This document shows positions 14,101 through 25,187 of a DNA stretch of 64,000 bases, piece after piece. How positions within the stretch are numbered: position 1 is the first letter of the stretch; the number at the start of each line of letters is the position of its first letter. Made by a program: the position numbers and the translations under genes. The stretch covers positions 2,480,001 through 2,544,000 of the forward strand of contig JARUPZ010000014.1 in NCBI GenBank assembly GCA_031213475.1, read 5' to 3'. Source of the stretch: Nereocystis luetkeana (taxonomy: Eukaryota > Sar > Phaeophyceae > Laminariales > Laminariaceae). Under the pieces are notes generated by a model, which was not told the origin of the DNA, made no database searches, and saw only the letters and a program-made list of their open reading frames with translations.

Positions 14101-15318
14101 ATAGTGATTAAAATATCTATCTGTGGATGATCTATCTGTAGATGATCTATCTGTAGATGATCTTTCCGATGTGTGGAAGTATCGCAGTGGTGCTGCAAGG
14201 TCTGCTACTACCATGGGGTAGAGGCTCGCTTGCTCGCTGACGCGGACGCAATTTTTTTGGCGCAGCAAGCGGCCTCTTTCTTATTTGCTTCGCCTTAGGG
14301 CCGTTATTATCGAAGAGCGTTTTGTTGGAAAATGCCGGATTTTATCCTGATTTTTGTTGTTGTTTCCTCGCGTATAAAATATAATGTTATCTCTTTTTCC
14401 CTCTTTTTCCTGATATTTTCAAGAAAATGGGAAACAAGCAAAAAAATTCTTCGACAATAGCGGCCCCTGATATACTATCTAAGATACTACCTGGTAGCTG
14501 TTTGGGCGCCGTGTCAACAAGGCCACTTTCGGGCTTCAATTACTAACGTTGGGCGCGTCAAGGCCTCTTTTGGTCTGAATCTGCTATTAATAGTTTCGGG
14601 CGCGTCAAGATCCCTTGAGGCGTTGATTTACCAGCTACTAGCTTTGGGCGCATCAAGGTCACTTTGGGCCTTAACTTACTAACGTTGGGCGCGTCGAGAC
14701 TTCTTTAGGCCTGAATCTGCTACTAATAGTTTGGAGGGCATCAAGACCCTTTAAGGCGTCATTTTCCTAGGTTTACGCTCGGCTAGGCCTCCTTCGGCCT
14801 CAATATACCAATAGTTTGAGCCACTTTGGGCCTCAACTTACTAGTTTTGGGCGCGTCAGAAGCCTCTTTAGGCCTGAATCTACGAGTTTCGGCCGCGTCA
14901 AGACCTTTCAAGGCCTACATTTAATTGACTAGGTTTAGGCGCGGCAAGACCTCGTTTGGCCTGAATATACAAGCCTCTTGGGCGCGTCAGGACCTCTCTC
15001 CGGATTCACCCTTCACACTCCATCAATGGGGGGCATATTAATGACCCCACGGTGGGCCAAAAAAAACAGGTACCCCCCCCTATGTGTGCACAGCATATTT
15101 GGTTCTGATGACTATTGCTATGCTCCCCGGTAATACTTTGTTTAACGCATCAAGGACTACTGTATTGGCCTCAATATACTAGTTTTAGTGTGTGTGTGTG
15201 TGTGCGGGGGGGGGGGGGGGGGGGGGGGGGGGGCGGTCAGTCAAGGGGCCAAACGGCGGTTTCCTGTTATATCCGGTAATGAATATGAAAGCATGGCATC
15301 TTTGTTGCAGACCAGACC

Positions 15319-15356
<38 letters not shown>

Positions 15357-18300
15357 CTCAGACCTCCTTCGCTCTTCTTGTGAACGCTTTCCCACTCGAC
15401 GCTTTCGACGAGTTACTTGTAGAGGTCGGCGTCATACGCCAGGCACTTCACAACAAAATATAGTTCCCTGGCAAACACCTGGTATAAATAATAAATAGGG
15501 TACCAGGTACCTGTTATCATGTGATACTTTGTGGATACACCTCGTACCGGTGTAACATGTGGTATGATGTATCGTATCAAGATGATGGAACATGCGTGAT
15601 CATTTTACACCAATATCGTACCGGTATACCAGGTATTACATCTCGTCGTGGCGCCTAAAACTACGAACAGCACACGAACGATACCGACCACTATCAACCC
15701 CAGTGGCCTTGACCCCGACATAGCGACCAGAACAATGGTTGGCAACTTTGCTGGTGTTGTGATATCAACCATCTGCTAGCATCAGCGTGAGCGCCCAGCA
15801 GTATTGCACGGGTAGAGCGGGACCATGTTGCCTGCACCCGTGCCGTACGTACGACTCCTTTCAACCATCATTGTCACTCGGGGCACCAATGGGCATCAAA
15901 TCATCATCAATAATCATCCCCCAATCACGCAAAGGCCGTTGTTGTAACCGACATTTTTCATCGACAATGTTGTCCCTCTGATCTAAGTCCCCAGAGAGCA
16001 GAGAGTCATCAATACTTACTTGTGGTCTTGTCCGCCTTTTCCGATTCGAGCCCGCATGCCGAAGCCCCACCGTATGACTTCACGCAGCCAAATCATCTCC
16101 AGCCTGACCGCAACGAGGCGAGGGGGAGGGCGAAGAGGCGTACCTTATGCGTGATGTGATGCGCCATAGTATGCAGTGCAGTATGGATGATGCTTGTGAC
16201 TACGATATGTGATGGCGTTCCACAATATTGATGTCACCGTTCCCCATTGCACGTGGGAAAGATCTCCCAGCCTGTTAAAAAGAAGTAGTTAGTCCCACAA
16301 ACAGATGATAATCGATTCGTGGCCTCATCTTCCTTCAGCGACCACGACGAGCAGCAAAGAGAATGCCGACAGCAGTGGGGTCATCGCGAGCAGCGGAGTT
16401 GGAGCGAGATAGGACGGGTATAGAGCAGAGGAGTGAGGACTGGGGATAACTGAGATAAGGCAAGGGCGCTTTGGGTCATGGTTTGCGTTGGATTGAGAGC
16501 GAAAGGGTTGAGTGCCACGACAATAACCAGAAAGAGAGAAATTTCAGACATGGCACCAGTGTGTGGCTTGACAGCCACCACCCTATCGTCAACCACTCTA
16601 ACGGGAACGTGATACAGCAGCGTGGTTGTGTTTGAGGTTGCTCTTCTCGAAATACCTCGCCGCCAAAAGTCCAGCCCGTGATCACAGGACAAACAGGCTC
16701 CAACAACTCTGGACTGGAACAGTACCTCAGGAACATAATAAAACAAAGCAATATAAACCACAACTTATTGCATCGCACACCTCACACAGTAAAATACAAG
16801 TGAAATCAGCGTACGTACGCACCAGATACATACATTGTAGGCATTGAACAGGGTATACACTATACGAGTAGAATCCGAAACCGAGGGGATACCATCACAT
16901 AATAACAACGTATGCGTTGACAGCTAACTACAGGCCGAGCGCAGTTTGTAAGAGAGCTTAAGCAGGTGACGAGGGGTGACACGAGCACCCCTTCAGTACA
17001 GAAGAGGGAAGCTAAATAAATGTGCGCCGAAAAGAGTATCGTTTGGTGAGAAAAAAAAAGAAGTCACATCCGAGCGCATCTCTAAAGACACATTTACAGG
17101 TGAACAGCTAGCAGTGATAGGCCTCGCTAGGTCGGCGAGCTTACCCGTGGTACACCGGCGTGACGGACAGCTCCTTAGATTGCGGGTACTGTAGGACACA
17201 AACCCTAACCTGCCGGAAGTCCAAGAACACCCCCTGAGCACTTACTCTATGTGCACCTACCTCCCTCACAAAACACCGCGAAAACCAACGCGAACACCAA
17301 CAGGGCCAAGCCCGAACAGACAACATGTGTAAAAAGCCTGGCCCCTTAACGGCCCAAGCGAATGCGGAACGGTGACCTAGACAGTAGGAGGTCGTCCGAC
17401 AGGCAAGATTCCTCATTTAGTTGTGCAAACCTCACGGAACGGATTGGGCGACGCCTTATAGCCCCCGAGGCCATACTTAGCCCCCCCCCATTATGCGCCT
17501 CAAAGAGATGGAAACCAACTAATGCCTTGAATCAGAATGGACCACAGTAATGAATATCACAATGTAAATATAGTCGATTTCTTATTTTTTCTACTTCCGT
17601 CTTCGCCAGAATTCCGCCGGACAAAGCTCCCCAATGCATGCATGGGTAGGGTCGCCTCCTTTTAATAATATATATTTTTAATTCACATTAGCTCAAGTAG
17701 CTACCAGGTAGTGAATTAAACGTCACCCACCCCTACTAATATTGCGTGTTATGCCATACCTTTACACGTTAGTTAGGTAGTTTTGCGGGTGTGAGAGACG
17801 TCAAGCAGGTCAAGAGGGGGAAAAAAAGTATACCAGGTATAAACTCTTCGTGGCACAGAATGATTGTAGGCTGACCGTCTTTGTAACATCGTTATGTTGA
17901 CCCTGGTGCTAGGGAGTCGCTAGCCTACACCCTTGCACGAGGCAATACGCAGCCCATGCAGCCCGTTACAAGCCGGATGGGAGCATCACACGCAGCTTGC
18001 GAAGACAAGTTTCGACAGAGTCCTCGGTCTCACAGCTGCAGTGTCTTTGAACCGCTTTGGGGCCCGTCTACGATACGTGGCGACTAACAAAACGACAGGA
18101 GCGAACTTACCAAGCGTCTGTCTGGTCATAGTAATAGGAAGAACGTGCAGCCGTATGTACTCCGTGCGTGGCTTACAGCCCCTTCCATCGCAGGTACTAC
18201 TGTAGGACACATCCCCCATTCCCTAATGGAGCAGCCCGGATAACTTCGTGTGACCGATGCTGTACTATAATCAAGTATTTTTCTGACAGCTTTTATCTGA

Positions 18301-21300
18301 GAAAGCTCCAACGACGGTCAACTCCTTACTACTGTAAGCTAAGAACATACACCAACTATTACGGGGGGCCATAGTTAATAAGACCTATGGTATACATAAA
18401 AACCTATATATGTAACCATTTTTACTGACAATATTTGGTCCTATTAACTATGGTCCCCCGTAATATTAATAGCTGCTGTCGGAGTTGATGTTCACGTTTT
18501 TATCGCTCGCCCCCCGTTTCACCTTGTTCAGACATCTCACCGCCAAGTTTACTGCCAATGCTACTGCCAATGCTAATGCTACTGCCAATACAGAATACAC
18601 ACCGAAGTGCGAATCATGTGTCGTATTATTTCACACACTACATACACGTGCCAGCCGGGACTGTTGGTATCCACGTACTAGCGCCACCAACTGGTGCAGC
18701 TGGTTCGAACGTGGACTTCCCTTGTCTTCTCTTTTTTGTTTTGTTTTTTTCTTTCTTGCGCTGACTCTCCGTGATTTTCATTTTATTTTTTTCTCTTCCT
18801 TTTCTGATTGATAAGCCGTACTGAAGGAGTCGTGTGGCGTGGTTGGATGACGAACCTGCTCTGCTCGTTTCGTATAGTCTGACGCCAAGGGGTTAGGCAT
18901 AGTTGATGAAAGCAGGGCGGAGACGGCAGTCTGGGTAGCAAGGTACCAGGCGTAATAGCAGGGGGAACCTGGCTATACTACTCGTACCACAAACTGCTGC
19001 CGCCACCTGGAGGGTGCTTTGGGCTTTGGTCTGCCTGTTTTTTTCCCTTTGTTATTTTTTTCCTTGGTTCTTTGTCTTACTCTGTTTACAAGCAGTGGTG
19101 TTTTTGTTATTTTTTTCTTTTTTCCAGCTCGTTCTTTTTCAAGTGTTGGCCACCTCGCCTGCGGGGGGGGGGCACGACAGATTGCTTCTTCTAGTTTTTG
19201 CTTTCATTTTTTTCTTTTTCTCTTTCGATTTGTCTACTTTGTTTTTATTTCTCTTTGGTTGTTTCCTTTCGTTTCTCTATTTCATAGATTGTGTATGTCG
19301 TGCCTGTCGTATCTAGTATGATGACATGACATTGCATTGCCCACTGCAGTGCTTACTGCACACGTATCTCTGTGGCGTAGCTTTGTGACCACAGAACTTG
19401 TATCTCTTCTAGGATTCAAGAATCGGCACGGACACTGGTTGTGCTGGATGTCGACGGGTAGAAAGAACGGTTTAATGTGAAGAACACACACACGTGCTGG
19501 GCGATGTATGACGTCGTTTCGAGTGTGTTACACCTATTACGGGGGGCCATATTAAATAAGACCTACGGTACACACAAAAACCTACATATTTCGCTATTTT
19601 GACAAACAATACTTGGTCCTATTTACTATGGTCCCCCGTAATAGGACAGACAGATGATGATCGAAACTACTGCTGTACAGTACTAAATCATCTACAGTAG
19701 GTTCTTCACCTGCCCTTGTAAGAAACTGATGTGCGGGATCCGCGTACGTAGTACAGGTCTAACGCGGGAAACATGTCCTAGATCATGCAGATCATACGAC
19801 TCCCACAGATCATACAAATGGTAAAGATTAAGGATCAGAAATATGTAGCTCATAAAGTGGGAATCGACGATCTGGAAGATGATCTGTCTGAGGCGTGATA
19901 AACGTGCGTGATACTATTAATAGCTGTATTACCAGATCATGTCTGATGTACCGACAGCCCGTTTAAGATGCGAAGCGGGCACGATGAAGTTAACTCATTC
20001 GAACAAGATTAGGGAAGGGAGGATCGACCTATTTTCGACAAGGGCGATTGCATCCGCGTCTAAGCGAGTGCCATTGCCCGTGATTGCCCTTGAAGGAGAT
20101 CATCGCTACGCCCTTCTCCACATATTGTGCGCAGAGGTATGATCTGTAGCACGCGCAGGTGGAGGGAGTTCCTTGTTACGCAGCAGTGTAACTGAAAAGC
20201 TGCATGCGGCAATGACTGGAGCTGTGAGCTGGATCACTAAAAGTCGCCTGCTATTAATAGGTATTGCAGTAGTGGTGTAGGTAATATATGTAGTTAGTTG
20301 CAGTGGTGCCAACTATCCGACTATTTGGGTTTCCTTGTTTATGGGAGGCTTCATTGCTCCGGGGTGCGCCTTTCCCTGTGAGACCACTCGCTCCGAGAGG
20401 CAGAGAGAGCTGACAGCTTTCTACTGCAACTTATGGGTATCGAAGCCCATCGCCATCGACGGTGTCGGTACCGATGGCAGAGCCGAAGGCCGCTGGCGTT
20501 CATTTGATCATACTTGTGAATGTAAAGTGAAGCCAAATAGCGCCAGCCGACCACTACAGGGGAAGATACTGCAGTAATCTGGAACAGAAAAGAGGGGACG
20601 CCAGCAGGGTGAATCCCTTTTCGGGAAAGTCTCACTGTTGTATGGGGAGACAGTGATTGAGTACCACTCCGTGAGCGATATCGCAGCTCTACAACAGCGC
20701 GATAAAGCAGAGAGGCTAAGAACAACAGAGCTTATGACGAACGCAGCGATCGCTGCGGCGGCCACCCCGCTCCCTTTTCGTCGGGTGCGGATTGATTCCA
20801 AACTATATACGAAATAACGTACGACGCGATGTTTCAAGAGTAATCAGGACCAAATGTGTAAAAATACTGAAACATACCTGGTATAGCTTTCTGTGAAAGT
20901 ATATGATGGGTCCTGATCACTACGGCACAGTCTATTGCGCCGGTAGGAGGCTGGATTCGACGACGAGGGAGGAGGGAGACTGAGCGTCGACGTGCGGGGA
21001 AGAGACGGATTGACCTTCCCCTGCGCGAGAATTTTTGTTTTCCAGATCAGAACCGCAAGTGCGAGGAGCATTTTGTTTTTCAGGATGACGGAGAAAGGGA
21101 AACGACTGGAAGGGAATGGCAACGAGTGCACGCGCAAAGGAGCGGGTGGATTGGGCCAAGGCGATGATGCGGCCATGAAGAGCGGCAGGAAGACGGTGCA
21201 TGGAGACCTATGATCTGCGCGCACACTATCATCACGAGAGAAGCAGTCATAGTTTGTTTTTTCCTGGTATTGTTTTTCACGAGGCAGAATAGTATCTACC

Positions 21301-24300
21301 GGTACTTGTTATAAACGTCGTCACTGGTCGTTGTAGTTTAACGAGTTGTATACCCTTCATGGGGAATAACCTACGCAATTATCAGGGATGTGGTATCATA
21401 ACTGTGCTGCACCTTTTTGTGTCAGACAGTCCAGGAAGAGATGGCGATCGTTGATATTCGTATGGTAGTAAGGTTCGATTGCTCCTTTTTTCACTGCATA
21501 TCCGCGAGTCTTCACTCTGACAGCACTCCAGATAGCAGGCAGGTGTGTTCCTCTTTCGTTTTCACGACTACCGTGCGTTTCGTACGGTGCAGGCAGCACT
21601 TCAGACAGCATCCGCTGTAGTCAGCAGCCACGAGTTGGTTAGTGGTGGGAACGGGGGTACTCTTCTATGTTATAGTTGAGAGGATATACCCGCGGCCATG
21701 TTAGTTCAGTTTTGCACATTGGTTTTATCTTGTGTGCGCTTTTTTCGTCTCGTGTATTTTGAGGCAGCCGAATTTTCGTTTTTTTTTTTGTTTTTCGGAT
21801 CTTCCTAGGGCTCCAGCACCTTTGTGTGACCACGGACTCCTTCGTCAGAGAGTTCATGTGAGAACAACAACAACAACAATATGGTCCCCGTAATACGAGT
21901 CGTACAGCAGTAAACTACGAGTTAAGTAAGTTATATACATGTGTGTGTGTGTGTGTGTGTTCTTCACATTAAACCGTTCTTTCTACCCGTCGACATCCAG
22001 CACAACCAGTGTCCGTGCCGATTCTTCCATCCTAGAAGAGATACAAGTTCTGTGGTCACAAAGCTACGCCACAGAGATACTACGTTGCCACGTGTGCAGT
22101 GTGAACTGCAGTGGGCAATGCAAAGCCATGTCATCATACTAGATACGACAGGCACGACATACGCAATCTATGAAATAGTGAAACGAAAAGAAACAATCAA
22201 AGAGAAAACAAAAACAAGGTAGACAAGTCGAAAGAGAAAAAGAAGAAAAATGAAAGCAAAATCTAAGAGAAACAATCTGTCGTGCCCCCCCCCCCGCAGG
22301 CGAGGTGGCCTACACTTGAAAAAGAACGAGCTGGAAAAAAGAAGAAATAACAAAAAACACCACTGCTTGTGAACAGAGTAAGACAAAGAACCAAGGAAAA
22401 AAGTAACAAGGAAAAATAACAAAGGGGAAATAACAGGCAGACCAAAGCCCGAAGCACTTTCCAGGTGTGACGGCAGCAGCTTGTGGTACGAGTAGTATAG
22501 CCAGGTTCTCCTTGCTAATCCGCCTGGTACCTTGCTACCCAGACTGCCGTCTCCGCCCTGCGTTCGTCAACTATGCCCAGCCCCTTGGCGTCAGACAATA
22601 CGAAACGAGCAGAGCAGGTTCGTCTTCCAACCACGCCACACGGCTCCTTCAGTACGGCTTATCAATCAGAAAAGGAAGAGGAAGAGAAAAAAATAACATG
22701 AAAATCACGGAGAGTCAGCGCAAGAAAGGAAAAAAAACAAAACTAAAAGAGAAGACAAGGGAAGACCACGTTCGAGCCAGCTGCACCAGTTGGTAGCACT
22801 AGTAGTATGGTCATATTCTACTTCCTAGTCGACTTGGTGCCTTGCTACCCTGTCTGCCATCTCCTTCCTACTTTCGTCTACCGCCGTTTCCCTTCTACCC
22901 CTCCTGTTCCCCCCCCTCTCCGCATTCCCTCGGTCGGGCTTTATGCCACTTCTCGTGTTGCCCCCTCCCCCCCCGTTCCTTTGGGCACCATCCACGGCGG
23001 ATGCGCGGCGCTGTCTACTCATCTCAGCCTCAGCCTCGTGCCACCTCACCATGAACCGTTCGGCTGCTTCAAGGATCCCCCGGTACCACTTCCCCACCTT
23101 TTTGGCTGCAGTGGACCACAACGCGGTCTCAACTCCAAACACCAAGGGGGCAACTTCCGTTGACCCTTCGGTGGCTCGGAACTCCCTAAGGTCTTCGACT
23201 ATGCATCTATGCCAAGTCTTACACTGTCCGCCTGGTCTCGGGTTCTCCCCACCAGCTATCGTCCCGAGCATTACCCGATTGGGTAATCGCTCCTTGCTTT
23301 GCCGTGCCACGCCCCCCGCAAAGAAGAGCCGCCGTTTGCGAATGGTCGTTTCGATGCTCTCGCAACGTGTCATCTTGAGGGCCTTCGCGTACGAGAGGGT
23401 GGCATGGTCAGTACGAAGTCGGCGCTGGAAGCCAATGACTCGCAACAGGACTTGGTGGTGAGCCGTTCGAAGCTTGGCAAAGTGTTCCGCTCTGAGGGTC
23501 CACGTCACACACCCGTACAGCAGGGTCTCAATCACCTCGGCCTTCAGCATTCGGACTTTAAGGCTAAGGGGGGCGGTCGTCCTATCATACAACTCCGGGC
23601 CGAACCGTTTGAAGCATGCTCGCATGAGGCGGATCCGTCGGTCGATTTCGAGCGAGAGGTCAGCGTTTTCGTGGATAACGCCGCCTAGGTATAAGAACTG
23701 GGTCGTCTGCTTATACCTCTGACCTGCCGCTTCGATGACGAGCGGTGGTGCGAGGGTTGTCCGGTCTGGTGTTTGTAGGACCATTGTCTCAGTCTTCTTT
23801 TCCGACACCGTGAGGCCTGCTGCTTCGAAGACAGTCACGATGACTGTCATCATTTTTGCGAGCCCTTCAGCCGACTTCGAGACAATTCCTGCATCGTCGG
23901 CGTACAACATGCCCCATACAGACCTTCGCACGCACGCCAATGGCTCCTCCTTCCCTGTTCGAACTACTCCAGCTTCCAAGAGTTGGACCAAATCCCTTAC
24001 AATGGCTTCGTCTTGGCTGAAGCGTACTAGTACGACGTGTAACGCAGCAGCGAAGAACACGTTGAACAGTAACGGTGACAGTACACAGCCTTGCCGCAGC
24101 CCCTGCGTGACATCAAACCATTCCGAGAGCTCGCCGTCATCAGTACGCACGCGAGCCCGCATGCCATCGTGGAAATTACGGATAATTCTCAGCATCTTGG
24201 TTGGTACGCCAAAGCGTGTGAGTACCTTCCATAACAGCTCTCGGTCGACAGAGTCGTACGCTTTCTGCAGATCGATGAAGCACACGTATAAGGGGATTTT

Positions 24301-25147
24301 CCTCTGTCGTCCGAGCTCTTGCAGCCGGCGCACGACGAACAACATATCAATCGTTGATCGTGCGGGGCGGAAGCCGCACTGTTCCTCGGGGAGTAGTTCC
24401 TCGGTCTCGCAGTAGTTGCTGATACGTACTCGTAGTTACCTGTAGTTTCGCCAGCCAACTATTATTGGGGACCATACCTGGTAGTAAATAGGGCCTACGG
24501 TACAAACACAAACCCACATATTTAACTATTTTTCCTAACAATATTTGGTCCTATTTACAATGGTCCCCCGTAATATTAATAGTATTAGTATTATTAAATT
24601 AGTACCATGGTATCAAATACCCGCGGCGACTACGAGTACTGCTGTTGTAAAAGTTGTCATGGCGAATTACACACTCGTCTGCATTTCACCCTCGTCTCAA
24701 CTGAACTATCCAATCGCACAAAAGCAGCAACAGGAACCTATTAAAATACCACATGTATGTACAGCAGCAGTAGTGGCAGTAACCTAACAAAACGCACCTA
24801 CTTTTATTTATTAATACCTGGTATGTTCGAGTAAAACGCCGTGATCCGCTTATATCATGATATACTCTCTCACCAGTCATTCAGCTCTTCGATGTCATCT
24901 TCTTGAAAACTGCCATACAGCTTTGCCCGGCGCCACGTCTCCCCCCAAATATCGACCCCTCTCACATCATCCACGTTCACGGGGCCTTCGTAAAACTCCT
25001 GGAAGGCTAACCCGACCACACTGTCAATATCCGTCTCCTGCATTGGCCGGAGCGTGGTTCCTTCGGGCAACGGCTTCGGGGCGAAAGTAAACGCTTCTCT
25101 ATCGCTTGTTGAGTCCACACCGCCTCCTCCTCCGGCGCTCCCTCCTC

Positions 25148-25187
<40 letters not shown>

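Larger units (their letters stand above)
12905..16019 (-). other. GNAT intron 2
   Basis: A 3115-bp intron. It holds a CAAGG-type simple repeat (13440-13690), a GATC-rich MITE (13870-14180), the GGCGCGTCAAGGCC array (14505-15020), a MITE remnant (15028-15155), a TG run followed by a very long G run, and a TCTA microsatellite. Confidence 0.8.
16104..24873 (-). other. GNAT intron 1 (8.8 kb)
   Basis: The largest intron. In coordinate order it holds unassigned sequence to 18350, a MITE (18356-18466), an antisense LINE-A fragment (18690-19492), a MITE (19534-19643), a GATC element (19645-19905), a MITE split by element C (20841-21897), sense LINE-A copy 1 (21939-24442) and a MITE (24459-24577). 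More than half is identifiable transposon. Confidence 0.8.

Noticed and set aside
16381-16761. Minus-strand frames with signal-peptide-like starts ([18 protein letters not shown] and [18 protein letters not shown])
   Set aside because: They lie in GNAT intron 1; both frames stop soon, no donor follows in phase, and GNAT exons 1 and 2 join directly without them.
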